Source: Macrotrachela quadricornifera
Taxonomy: Eukaryota > Rotifera > Eurotatoria > Philodinida > Philodinidae
Assembly (NCBI GenBank): GCA_022393335.1
Contig: JAJEKB010000244.1
Coordinates: 30,130 to 94,129, forward strand
Direction: 5' to 3'
DNA: 64,000 nt
Positions 11,672 to 22,950 of the stretch are shown in pieces. The stretch's first letter is position 1. Each line of letters opens with the position of its first letter. A program made the translations under genes and the position numbers. The notes under the pieces are model-generated. The model made no database searches. It saw nothing but the letters and a program-made list of their open reading frames with translations, and was not told where the DNA came from.

Positions 11672-12730
11672 TATAATATTTTCTTTCTGCTTTCCTTAGA
11701 TATGATATCTTCGATCGCATCCTATGATCGTTTTGTTCTGATTCTCAATATTTGTGATCTATATATATTCGTGCTCTTTTCCTTGCATTTGATTTGTTAT
11801 GTAATTTAGCTAGACATACTTGTGTGACTTTCAAACAAATAAACATGATATACAACAAATATGAACTCTCTGATAGATAGCACGCTTAGACAGGCCTTCG
11901 GAAGTTACGATTATCGTGCCTAAAATGACAGCAAACGTTGCCTATAGCATGACAAGATAAGACTTCGAAAATGGGAGATAGTGTACGCATGTGCCGTTAT
12001 GGAAGTTGAAAATATCGTACTTACTTAAGACTACAACAGTTTTAGATATTATGTTTAGGAAGGACTTGAAAGATTGTACAGGCTATCAGGAAATAGCTCT
12101 CAAACAGTTATAGATACAACCACGAGGTATCTCCTAGGAAGTTACTGGTGTCATCACTTGATAACGCTCCAAGGATAAAGAAGATGCGTTGAAGCATTTT
12201 CAAAATATCTACAGCAGTTAGTGATAGTTGTTGGGAATGCTCTGCTTTTCATATATAACAACGTTGGTAAAATATGGATTGTGCACTCTACTCAGGCTAG
12301 CGTCAACTTTGATTCACTTTATACGACTTTCGATGACCGGAGAAATTTTCAGACTGAGATTTGTTCCTTTAGTGTACTTCCTAATATATTACCATAGAGT
12401 ATAAATTCGATAAAATGACTATAATACAGCAAAAAAGGTTCAATGGTATGATTCCTGCTAGGATTTTTATTAGTACTGTGAGTTTTATCAGTGAGGAAGA
12501 TACGAGTTCAAACAGAGGGTATCAGTTGAACGGGTGCCCTCGCCATGAGATGCTTCTTTCTATACTACCTCATCCCGTCCCGTTTTCTATCGCATACTTC
12601 TACCATTAATGAACTGACAATTTTCCTCCTTACCGTCCTACTTTCTCGAGAATCTATGAATATCTCATACTATATACCTTGAGACTTTTGTCTTGTAACT
12701 GTTTTTGACCTTTAATCCGGGGCAAGAGAA
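11672..12730. other. Intergenic, with a fragment of the palindromic element family
   Basis: No gene is visible. At about 12500-12545 the sequence AGAGGGTATCAGTTGAACGG resembles the terminus of the palindrome at 11039-11671. The 64-residue frame at 12415 overlaps it and is not credible. Confidence 0.45.
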
Positions 12731-12736
12731 AATGCA

Positions 12737-12742
12737 TATAAA
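12737..12742 (+). promoter_or_regulatory. Candidate TATA box for the EF-hand/MORN gene
   Basis: TATAAA sits in CATATAAAGG about 175 bp upstream of the chosen ATG at 12918. It is the only good TATA motif close to this gene. The 5' UTR length is unknown, so this is tentative. Confidence 0.3.
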
Positions 12743-12917
12743 GGCATCGAACATTATATATGTAGTGCCAGGTGACTAAGCATCGATGTCATCGATATCG
12801 ATGCTTCACGTCCCTATTCATATATGAAAGTTTTAACATTCATCGTTTCCCTTTGTGCGTTACCTATCTAACCCACACTTGTCTGTATCTGAGAAAAGTT
12901 TTTATTACGTTAGTATT

Positions 12918-15900
12918 ATGGCTGCTTCGAGCACACACGATTTAATCATCGATGGAGCGGAGTTAAGTTGTCCCATAACCATCAAACGTGGGAAAGCATC
13001 CCGCATATATCAAGTGGTTGCATATCCAACACCGCTGACTAGAAAAATTACCAATGCTTGTCTTGAAGAGACAGCAACACCGGATGCAAAAGCAATCAAA
13101 AAATGTCGATGGCATACTGCTGGAATCATCCGATTCCACGTCAATCCCGAAACCAATTTGATTTATGAAGTGCGACCGGGGTTGAATGAACTTGAAATAA
13201 CACTCGAATGCCTTCTTGAAGAATCCCACAAGGAACAACTGGCTATTCGAGCCGAAGAAATTTACAATGTGACGTTCTCAGCCGATAATTTTGTCCTTTG
13301 TCCATTTCAAACATTTATGGCACAACTGACAATCCGTATTAGTAGTGGCACAAAAACATTCTATGGCACATTGATTGATAACAAAGAACTGCATCCAATG
13401 CGACTCACTTTCGAGATCACAGATTCGGATGAATTAGCTGAAATTACTGCAAAACTCGATGATCCACATGATCATGATATTGTATTGCGTTATGATTATA
13501 GTTTAGGTGGAACATCAACAGCTCGTGCCTCTTTGACGGTTGGTGCTGAAGAAGTAAACAAAGTCGATTTGGAAAAACAAATCTTTGGCAAGAGCAAAGC
13601 TGAAAGTATGCTGGTCAGTCGATCATTTATGGATAAAATTACGGCCAACATTACAACCAAATTAAGAGTTGTGGAAGATATTGGAGTCGGCGGATCATCA
13701 TTCGGACAAGACTTAATTAAACAAGAAATTGCTAATGCTCTTTCTGCTAGTGGTTTTCAAAAATTCAGTATGAACGATATCAAAGAGATGCAGAGTGCCG
13801 ACATGGATATTACCGATGATCTAAAGGCAGATATTATCAGTTCAGCATCGGCGAGTAGCGCCGAGAGCTTAGCATCAAGTCATCATACTTTAGAACAGAG
13901 GTCTTCAGCCGATTCATCGGACATGTTGCATGAGAAAAGTGATTCCACTCGTAGGGCGGGAGGGCAATCATCGAGCTGTTCACAAAGCAAGGACATAAGT
14001 GGAAATGTCTCATTTGGTGGTTTTGGGATTGGTGGTGGATACAAAACGAGTAATTCATCTTCACAGTCGACAAACTTCGATAATTCGGACAGTTCGGCGA
14101 GAAAAGATCATGAAATAGTATCCACCGAATCATCACGTTTAGATGAAAATTCGGGTACCAATGCAAGTTCCAATTCTAATAGTAGCGCAGTCCAAGGTCA
14201 AATTAGGCGAACGAAGAACATCGACGCGACAATCGTTCATCGAGCCGAAATAAAAAAAGGTTTCACCATCTCCTTGCAAAGATGGCATCATCAATTGGCT
14301 ACGACAAGCATCAAAGGCCGATTGACAACAAAAACAGATACAGCATTGCCAGAAGAAGCTCAAGCAAAAGAGAATGCAGAACGAGAAAAACAAGCACGAG
14401 CAGCAGAAGAAAAAAGAAAGGCTTTACAAAAAGCCATGAGTAAAGAATGTGGTAAGATAATAGCAAGGAGTCTCGTTGGAAAATCCGCAGATCTCTATTT
14501 CTTCTGTGCAGTGGAAGACTTTTATAACCGAAAATGTTTTCTTTCTAGAGCTAACACCGCAACAGATAGACCATCTTTTACATACAGTCGATAGTTTGGA
14601 TGAAGACAAATTACAAGAAATGCATGCCGAATTTTTGGAACTTTGGTAAGTTCAACAGTCGGACTGACGAAGATCACTGTTAACATTGAAAGAAGAAAAG
14701 TGAATAGACGAAAGTGACCAATTTTCATACTATTTCTATTTTAGTCCCGATGGAAGAATGACTAGAGAGGTCTTTTCGAATGCTTTCCGAAACTTATATT
14801 CAAGGTAATTACTTACATAAAAACCAATGATTGAGCCGAATGATGTGTAAGTCTACCAATCTTCTCATTGTAGCGGAAAGGCAAATAACTACTGTCGATA
14901 TGCATTCAGCCTCCTTGATCGAGACAACAATGGAACGTTAAATTTTACTGAGTATGTTATGGCCATGCACATTCATGACTCTGATGACATCGAGGAAAGT
15001 CTTGGCTTAGTATGAGTATTAGTTGATTTTCGCCTGATGACTTTTAAAGGATGCTTTTATCTAGGCATTCGACATATTTGATTATGACAAATCAGGAGAA
15101 ATCGATCAAAAGGAAATACTTCATATGATTACTGCAACCAGTGAACTTTTGAGCAAACCTTGTGATACGCCGAGTGCAAGAAATCTTGCTAAGAAAATTC
15201 TTGATGCATGTGATAAGAAACGAAGTGGAAAAATAACAAAAGAAGAATTCATAAATGGGTAAGTCGAACGTACTCTGTTATGACATCTATTCATGATTCA
15301 TTTTTATTATAGTTGCAAAAATAATAAGAACTACTGTCAAATGTTACTACCAAATTTTGAACAAAGTATGCATGAAAAATAGTATAATTAACTAATTCAT
15401 GTTGAGTTAATCGGTTATTCGAGATATCCTTTTTCCCCAATACTCTCTCTCTCTCGCTCTTCACACTGTTTCGTTCTATGGCGAGAATTGACTTTGTCTT
15501 TTAGTTACAACAACCCTCGATCCAAACTATGAAGGAGAATTGGAACAAGGCAGAAAGCACGGCCGAGGTATTTACACCTGGCCTGATGGTCGTCGGTATG
15601 AAGGGCAATGGAGAGATGACGCACAACATGGAAAGGGAATTTGCACGTGGTCCGATGGTCGCCGACACGAGGGAGACTGGAAAGATGGCGTCAGAGATGG
15701 AAATGGTATCGAAATTCTTTCCAATGGTGAACAATACGATGGAGAATGGAAGGATGATAAGAAGAATGGAAAAGGTGTTTGTACTTGGCCCGACGGCAGA
15801 CGATATGAAGGAGAATGGAATAATGACAAACAGAAGGAAAAGGGTGTTTATATCTGGCCCGATGGTCGCCGGTATGAAGGAGATATGAAAGGTAACTTGA

Positions 15901-16469
15901 AGGATGGACATGGTGTTGAAATCTTACCTGATGGCGAACGTTACGATGGACAATGGAATAATGACAAGAGGAATGGAAAAGGTGTTCAGACTACAGCAAA
16001 TGGTGGTCGATACGACGGAGATTGGACGGATGGCAAAAAGCATGGAAAGGGTGTTTGGATCGCGGCAGACGGCGAACGATACGAGGGAGACTTTAATAAC
16101 GGTTGGAGAGATGGGCAAGGAAGTTGTACCTATAAGAGCGGCCAAAAGTATACTGGGAAATGGAAAGAGGGCAAACGACAAGGAAAAGGTGTGTACACAT
16201 GGCCCAGCGGTCGCCGGTACGAGGGAGACTTCAAAGATGGTCTCAGCGACGGAAATGGTATCGAAATCATGCCCAATGGTGAAAAGTACGATGGAAAATG
16301 GAAGAATGATGAGAGACATGGAACTGGTGTTTTGACTTTTTCCAATGGTAACCGGTTCGAAGGAGAGTGGCAAAAAGGTGAGAGAAACCCAAATGGTCGT
16401 CTTTTCTGTCCGAGTGGCATGCAATGGAACGGACATATCAACGATGACTTGATGAAAACAGCAAGATAA
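12918..16469 (+). CDS. EF-hand (NCS-like) and MORN-repeat fusion protein, 1012 aa
   Basis: Seven exons: 12918-14451, 14549-14645, 14745-14804, 14874-15009, 15065-15258, 15313-15365 and 15505-16469. All introns are GT-AG (55-139 nt) and the frame closes on a stop. The start is the internal ATG (MAASS...); an upstream in-frame ATG at 12855 is possible. Residues 1-300 are unrecognised. About 305-425 is Ser/Gly-rich and 478-511 is a charged helix. Residues 512-690 resemble neuronal calcium sensors: a degenerate first hand with CPDG, canonical loops DRDNNGTLNFTE (~579) and DYDKSGEIDQKE (~614), and a loop DKKRSGKITKEE (~659) with Lys at position 3. From about 695 there are roughly 14 MORN repeats of 23 residues (YEGxWxxGxxxGxG). 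MORN arrays usually bind membranes or scaffold proteins, so a Ca2+-responsive membrane adaptor is inferred. No signal peptide is seen. Confidence 0.88.
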
Positions 16470-16484
16470 TATGTAGTCTGATCG

Positions 16485-16490
16485 AATAAA
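16485..16490 (+). terminator. Polyadenylation signal AATAAA
   Basis: AATAAA lies 16 bp after the stop codon of the EF-hand/MORN gene and is in the right place for its 3' end. Confidence 0.6.
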
Positions 16491-17539
16491 ATAGACTTAT
16501 ACGTATATATATTAATGAGTTTGCTTAAGACTATAATCATTTCATTCAACTAATACCGCGTGTTTTATTGTATGATTTTCAAATGGAAATTTTGCATGTG
16601 ACATCATTGTATCACCGTGTGACTCTTTATAATATCAAAATTATACGATATTTAATTAGCGGTGCGATTCTTTCTCGCTCTTAGGATGTATACTCATAAA
16701 GCAGACAAAATAAGAAAGAGAGTGAGGGCTAAGAGTGAGTCGAGAAGCCATTACATGTATTTTGTCCTTTCTCAAGGGACTCGTCAGATAGCTTTTTTTA
16801 CTATAACTGAAAAGTTATTTTGCTCGAATGATCAGTCAAGAACGACAAGACTATCATAAACAAGAATGTTTTAAAGAAATAGTAATCGGATCAGTTGTTA
16901 AAAAAATCATGTTGAAATAGATTCAATCAGATGTTATTGAGTTGTATGTGCGCTAGTCAATTTGGTTCGATCTGTGTGTTAGAAGAGGTGGGGCTGAGAT
17001 CCATGATCGATGAATTGATGACAGATCATTCGATAGGATATGAAGTTTGAAATGACTCGCTTGGTTTCACATTAGTGCAGAAATGATGAATTTTATATAT
17101 CAGAGATTCGTAGCAGAGGTTGAAAACGAATCGAATATTCGACAATTCAACTCGGTTTCATTCGGCTGAGTCGAGTATCTTTCATGAACACAGAATCGAA
17201 TAGAGCCAGTTCACAGAAAAAACCACAATACATGAATAAATACAAGAAAAATAATTAGTTTTATTGTCATATTGTTACATAGCAGTTGCATCATCTCAAT
17301 AGAAAGTATCAGGAGATGGTATCAGTTACTCATAACACTTACATTCACAGTTATTATCGATTGAACTCGTTCTATTGTATAATTTTTCTTGTGTCCAATT
17401 TTCATCGATGATCATTAATAGATTAATTATGGCTAAACAATCATTAACAGCACAAAAGAACTAATTGCTCGAGTACTTTCTTTTACTCTTGATTGATCTC
17501 AGAGGATGGTTGAACATGTGTAATATCCAACAATCGACG
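16491..17539. other. Intergenic, nothing firmly recognised
   Basis: An imperfect inverted motif built on CTCGCTCTTAG and CTAAGAGTGAG spans about 16668-16740; similar wording recurs near 46265-46300. No gene is seen. Confidence 0.4.
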
Positions 17540-18146
17540 TCATGTACTTTTTCTTCGACTTTTATCGAGAAATTGGTTGAATGTATAGGCAATAACCTTT
17601 TGTAGTGACCATGCATTAGTTTTAGTTTTCATAGGTCGATGTAAACATGTACATAGACTACCATCATCATCATCAAATGGAGGAAGACTACAACTGTGTC
17701 GAAAATTTTTATTGTACCAATGTTTCAATTGATATTGGATATCAATAAAGTTCATTTGCTGGACAGTTTGTGATGGAAAAAGATTTGTACAAAAGTAACT
17801 CAACAAGTTCTTTTCTTATATCATCCCATGCATAGATCATATTTGTAGGTTGGAAGATGACTTTGAGGAGGGATTTAATTAACCAAAATAACACTGATGA
17901 CGAATGTGGTTGATGACATGTTTCAATCAATAAAACCAGTGATTTTGTTTGGATCATTTCAATTTGAATCAGTGTTAGTTGATGTGTAAAGTAATCTTGT
18001 TCGATAGGAATCGTAAATCGTGTTGTTTGTCTTGCCAACTCAATCAGATTTGGTAATAGCATTACTGATGTTCGTTGATTGATATGATGGATTTGATAAT
18101 CGTTGAGTGAAGTAAATACGGGTAAGGTACTAAACTTCAAATTCAA
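17540..18146 (-). pseudogene. Frameshifted gene fragment, unknown protein
   Basis: Two minus-strand frames abut. The upstream one (18146 down to about 17742) encodes a helical, Leu/Ile-rich stretch (...LPNLIELARQTTRF..., ...VLFWLIKSLLKV...). The downstream one (17806-17540) continues with QYQLKHWYNKNF and an acidic PPFDDDDG segment. Both look like genuine protein, but they overlap in different frames at 17742-17806, with no intron that could join them. The upstream end begins at a plausible acceptor (TTTAG) with no start codon. I read it as a decayed or 5'-truncated copy of an unrecognised gene. A sequencing indel could produce the same picture. Confidence 0.45.
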
Positions 18147-18306
18147 TTGTCATTCATTTCGATTGAATGGATGATGCTAATAATCATGCGTATTTGTTTC
18201 TAAAAAGATAGAATCATGCGAATATATTCATCAAGGATTAGTTTATTTACTCTGGTATTTGATCTAAATTCAATGTTGAGAACAGCAGAGAAAACAAGAA
18301 TATATA

Positions 18307-18798
18307 GGGTGATCCATAAGTCTTGGGCCCTCTCAGAAAAATTACTCGTTCTNNNNNNNNNNNNNNNNNNNNNNNNNNNNNNNNNNNNNNNNNNNNNNNN
18401 NNNNNNNNNNNNNNNNNNNNNNNNNNNNNNNNNNNNNNNNNNNNNNNNNNNNNNNNNNNNNNNNNNNNNNNNNNNNNNNNNNNNNNNNNNNNNNNNNNNN
18501 NNNNNNNNNNNNNNNNNNNNNNNNNNNNNNNNNNNNNNNNNNNNNNNNNNNNNNNNNNNNNNNNNNNNNNNNNNNNNNNNNNNNNNNNNNNNNNNNNNNN
18601 NNNNNNNNNNNNNNNNNNNNNNNNNNNNNNNNNNNNNNNNNNNNNNNNNNNNNNNNNNNNNNNNNNNNNNNNNNNNNNNNNNNNNNNNNNNNNNNNNNNN
18701 NNNNNNNNNNNNNNNNNNNNNNNNNNNNNNNNNNNNNNNNNNNNNNNNNNNNAGAACGAGTAATTTTTCTGAGAGGGCCCAAGACTTATGGATCACCC
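18307..18798. mobile_element. TIR element (mariner-type ends) with 400-bp assembly gap
   Basis: GGGTGATCCATAAGTCTTGG at 18307 and its exact complement ending at 18798 are the start of 46-bp perfect inverted repeats. Between them is a run of 400 N (18353-18752), so the interior is unknown and its true length may differ. The ends resemble mariner-family termini. TA precedes the left end, but the right flank is TTTA, so I do not claim a target duplication. Confidence 0.65.
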
Positions 18799-19057
18799 TT
18801 TATTGTGATGTGGTAAGTACGGCTCACGCGTCAGTCTCGAAAGAGGTACTTTTTTTTCCTATATATAGCAATTCGAAAATATGTTGCAAAAAAAATCGTT
18901 CGACTTTGGCTGTTAGCACTATTTAATCGGTATCAATAGCTGTTTAAAATTTTCGTAGCTACTTAATCTATTCGACTCATTCTCAAAAGAGATACAGTTT
19001 GTGTTTCTTCTACAATGACAAGAGAAATGCTCTTTTACCAACGTATGCACATAGCTA
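18799..19057. repeat. CTATTTAAT-rich host repeat interrupted by the mariner
   Basis: Phrases such as GCACTATTTAATC and AGCTACTTAATC occur at 18905-18975. They resume after the mariner at about 20385-20530 and again at 21770-21845. The same AT-rich repeat seems to have received the mariner insertion. Confidence 0.4.
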
Positions 19058-20342
19058 CGCAGGGCACTACAAAAGTTTTGCAGCTCGATTCTTCTAGAAG
19101 TCGTAATTTGAAAGCATCTATTCTATTATAATGACTAAACATATTTAGGATTATGTACAAAATTTCAGACTTCTACGGATTACCCATCGTTGTATTTTTT
19201 CATTTCTTTCGAATCACCCTCACATATATTTCGATATGAGTTTCCAACTCTCACGTCAACAATTTCACACTATGATTTTATGTGACTGGAAAATTGGTTT
19301 AACATATAATGAAAGCCATGCCTGTTTGGTGTAAGCAGGGGGAGACCAAGCACCTTCTGACACAGCAGTCCTCCATTGGTTTCATGTATTCCAGTGGAAT
19401 AATTTTACTGTTGAAGATGCTGCCCGTCAGGACGTCCTCGAACATCTATCAACGAACAAACAAGTGATGCTGTACAAACAATAATTGAAAATTATCCTCA
19501 GTCAACATACAAACAGATAGAAGACATCTTAGATATTCATTCTCCAGCAATATATTCAATTATTCATGATTATTTGAAGCTACGGAAAGTTTGTGCTCCG
19601 TGGGTGCCACATAAGTTAACCAATGACCAAAAACCGTGGCGTATTGAATTTTGCTGTCACTCACTGTAGAGATTCGAAGAAGGTTATTCCCGTCGTGTAT
19701 TTGACATTATTACTGATGATGAATCTTGGTTCTATCATTATGACCTAGAAACAGAAGAGAAATCAAAAGTCTGGATGTCAAAAGCTGATCCATATCTAAC
19801 CAAAGTTCGTTGCAAGAAAAGTTCAGGCAAAAGAATGGTGGCTGTTTTCTTTATGAAATCTAGTTTAATCAAGGTGATACCATTAGAAACTGGTATATCA
19901 ATACTTGTTTACCACAAGCCTTCAAAACTGTATCAGAACGACGATCAATGAGTGGTCTTCGACGTCTCATTCTTCATGATGATAATGCAGCACCACATCG
20001 AGCTTGAATAATTAACGAATTTTTAACTGAAAATCATGTAGAATCATATTCAAATCCTCTATATTCTCCAGATTTAAGTCCCTGCGACTTTTTATTATTC
20101 CTAAAGCTCAAAGATCAACTACGTGGAATTCAGTTTGACGACGATAATGCAATGTTAGCAGCTTTAGAACAAGCCATTGACTGTCTCACAAAAGAAGACT
20201 TCCAAAACTGCTTCAAATACTGGTTTATTTAAATGCAAAAGTGCATTGATGCTGAAGAACAGTACTTTGAAAAAATACATTAGAACTAGTCTCCGAATAT
20301 TTGTCGTAAAGATTGACTCAGAAACTTCTGTAGTGCCCCCTG
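19058..20342 (+). mobile_element. Mariner element (DD34D) with TIRs
   Basis: The left end (19058, with GCAGGGCACTACAAAAGTTT from 19059) is mirrored at the right by AAACTTCTGTAGTGCCCCCTG ending at 20342. TA lies on both sides (19056-19057 and 20343-20344). The roughly 1.29-kb span is the usual size for a mariner. The transposase it carries is broken, so this copy is not autonomous. Confidence 0.85.
19371..20235 (+). pseudogene. Mariner transposase, inactivated
   Basis: Translating across frames gives a helix-turn-helix region with GRPRTSIN, then the linker WVPHKLT. First catalytic Asp: ITDDESWFYHYD. Second: LHDDNAAPHRA. Third: SPDLSPCDFFLF. Counting through the in-frame stop, 34 residues separate the second and third Asp, the DD34D signature. 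There are stop codons after CCHSL (about 19670) and after PHRA (about 20006), plus frameshifts between 19860 and 19960. The reading ends at YWFI near 20232. The gene is clearly dead. Confidence 0.85.
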
Positions 20343-20344
20343 TA

Positions 20345-20971
20345 CTTAATCTTTTGGTAACTATTTAATCATCTTACTATCTTCTAGTGCAATAGCTATT
20401 TAAAATCGCCAGCACTATTAAAAACTTCAAATAGCTATTGAATCTTCTAGCTGTCTTATGATGAATAGCTATTTAATTATTCAGTACTACTTAAAAAGTT
20501 GCACAACTATTTAATCTTCTAGCTATGTATAGGTTAGAAATGGGCAAATCAACGATTTTTCGAGAGAAGTTATGTGAAGTTATTTTTTAAAAAATTCGAG
20601 TTTGTGTCAAATCCAGTCGGGGGTGATTCAAAAAAATCAAGAAAATTATTTTTGAAAAGTTTTCAATCCAAGTCGAATAAAAAGTGGAGCCAGTTTTGGT
20701 TAACATTTGATCCATTTAATATATGCAAATGGTATAAACTTGTTAATGATATCCTCGGGCATATCAAATTAAATTTGAAGTAACATCTACATCATTAAAA
20801 ACGCCTTTTGTTTTTCATCGAAGAAATTCGGCTGACCGTTTCTTTGTCTATTTCACGAGCAGGGATGTGAAAATGGGAGTTATTAGCTTTTAAAGCACTG
20901 GAAATGTACAGGACTTTATTAATAAATCCTATTCATTCCCTATAATTCATGACACTACGTGGCCTTCAGAG
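20345..20971. other. AT-rich repeat and intergenic sequence
   Basis: 20385-20530 continues the CTATTTAAT-rich repeat. The remainder shows nothing; the 69-residue frame at 20574 is Lys/Phe-rich and not convincing. The last 8 bp (20964-20971, CTTCAGAG) are the target site of the next element. Confidence 0.4.
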
Positions 20972-21033
20972 CAGAGATGTCCATCGCGGTTAAGAATCTC
21001 CCGCTGTCGGCAGCGCCGCGATGGACGTCTCTG
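20972..21033. mobile_element. 62-bp hAT-type micro-MITE with perfect 8-bp target duplication
   Basis: The ends CAGAGATGTCCATCGCGG and, reversed, CAGAGACGTCCATCGCGG are 18-bp inverted repeats with one mismatch around a GC-rich centre. The direct repeat CTTCAGAG flanks the element at 20964-20971 and 21034-21041. CAGAG-type termini plus an 8-bp duplication are hAT hallmarks. Its GC content stands out from the AT-rich surroundings. Confidence 0.85.
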
Positions 21034-21041
21034 CTTCAGAG

Positions 21042-22169
21042 AACTTCGATACTTATTCCCAAATGGCCTGAAATAAGTAAATTATGAATGAATCGAAAAA
21101 ATTACTATGATTTCTATTCATCCTATTAGATGTAATACATGAAAAGAGTTCAAAACAGGATTTGATGTTTAATATTAGATATATAACACCGCTGAACAGG
21201 TATTGTATAATCTTTTCCAAGAATATGATAAAATTTCTCTTTGCAAATTACTGAAAAAGCGAGATATTTATTATGTGATGGTGTGAATAGGCTTGATAAT
21301 AGTTTTGTAGATGTTTTCACATGTTCATCTAAACTCCATTGTTGTTGATCGATAAAAGTATTTTTAAATTCAATAATAAATATTTTTTTCTCTCTCAATC
21401 CTTAAAAACCAAATGTTCGTTCTAACGAACATTGCAATAATTACTATTAAAAATGCGATAAATTCTTTGACACCAAAACCAGTCATTCTGTTAAATATGC
21501 TACTCTAATAAATCACAAAATGAAAATTAACTCTCGAATGTTTTAAAAGTCGTGAATTTTGAATCACCATTCTTTATTTTAACAAATGTATCCACTCAAA
21601 AGTACAACATTACTTTCTTTGCTCTTTCTATAAGTGATATTACTGAACACAGTGTTGGGCTATTCGATAAAACTATCCAATTATTTCTGATTGATGACCG
21701 CGTTCAGAATATTGTCTTTTGGAAAGAATATTCGATCTTATCGGTCTGAAATACTCCCACAATATTATTCAAATAGCTACGTTAAAAAGATTAAAATTTA
21801 AAATAGCTATTACAAGCTACTTAATAACTGTGTAAACAAATTTAATTAAAAAGTATCTCTTTTGAGAAGCTATGGGAGGTATCACCTCGGATGGTTCCCT
21901 CATTGGCGGGTTTGGTACACTTCACTGACACTCTCTTCATTAACGAGTAGAGTTCACCGACAGAATTCTAAGCTAGGAAAACTTGCAGTTTGTTGCAAAT
22001 TTAGCGGCAGAAAATTGTCAAATTCACGAGTTATTTTGAAAGTTTTATGATAAATTGTGTTGAAAATTTAAGTTATACGAGGCTCGAAACTTTGGCTTTT
22101 TAATAATCTTTTAATTTGTAAAGCGTTTTCAACTCTTCTATCACTCATGAGATACACTATAATTTAATC
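21042..22169. other. Intergenic; fragment of the palindrome family near 21865-21925
   Basis: GGTATCACCTCGGATGGTTC at about 21880 resembles the terminus of the 11039-11671 palindrome. CTATTTAAT-type repeat lies at 21770-21845. The 82-residue minus frame (21150-21398) shows no family features. Confidence 0.35.
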
Positions 22170-22596
22170 ATGGCTTCAAGTTAAAACAGTGAAAGCATTT
22201 CAAGCAAGTATGCTGCAGTGATTCAATTTACAAAAGGCTAAGTCAAAAGACAACAGCGACAGATTATTGTACAACAAAGACAAAAATCATGATGATTTGT
22301 ACTACTGGATATGTGAATGCAAAGATCAAAAGAAAACGAAATATACTGTACGGACCATCACAATTTGTATCGAGGACCAGCACAAGATTCGCACATTTGA
22401 TGCTATGCAGCATAATCGTGCACCAGAAGTAAGCAGACCTGGAGTTCTAAAAGCCTGTACACAAATGAAGGAGCTAGCTCAAATTAGCAATGATCAGCCC
22501 CCACAAATTATTAGTAACGTTGCCGCTACAACATCACGTGAAATATATTTGTATTTGCTGTCCTTGTCGGTTTATATATTTGTCTTTTGTCCATAG
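22170..22596 (+). pseudogene. Decayed FLYWCH-type zinc-finger gene
   Basis: A start region reading MASS, then a stop, then NSESISSKYAAVIQFTKG, is followed in another frame by a FLYWCH-like finger. That finger has YYWICECKD at about 22300, cysteines at the expected W-x-C position, and an HNRAPEV segment near 22415 equivalent to the usual HNHAP. A downstream helical part ends with QIISNVAA. FLYWCH fingers are often fused to MULE-derived or DNA-binding proteins. The early stop, the frame change and the abrupt hydrophobic C-terminus indicate a broken copy. The family assignment rests on pattern only. Confidence 0.5.
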
Positions 22597-22950
22597 AGTA
22601 TTAGTCCATACATCTCCTTGTGTCGGCGAAATGGTGTCAGCGAAGAGAGTACTGGTCATCTATTAGCTGCTAGTGTGATTGTAATGAGTTTGTCTTACTT
22701 CAGACAATAGTTGTAACGATGGCTTTACTGGTTTTCTTGAATAGAAATATACATCGACATCATTGGCCAACAAGATGCTAAAAATGATGTCTCCAATTAT
22801 GCATATTTATTTCTTTAAGAATAGTCAAGAAATTTTTTAATTAAATAGCGCAAGGACTGTCTTATTTTGTTAAAGAACATAAACAGATTTTAGTAATATT
22901 CTAAATACACTACTTCAATGTTACTGCATAAGTAGAGTTCAATTTGCGTG
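22597..22950. other. Short intergenic spacer
   Basis: Nothing recognised; it is probably 3' flank of the FG-GAP gene. Confidence 0.4.

Noticed and set aside
15529..16436. Several 85-170 codon frames overlapping the MORN exon on both strands
   Set aside because: They are shadows of the repetitive MORN coding sequence in other frames.
18200..18926. Long frames containing unknown residues
   Set aside because: They exist only because 400 N are read as open; they carry no coding evidence.
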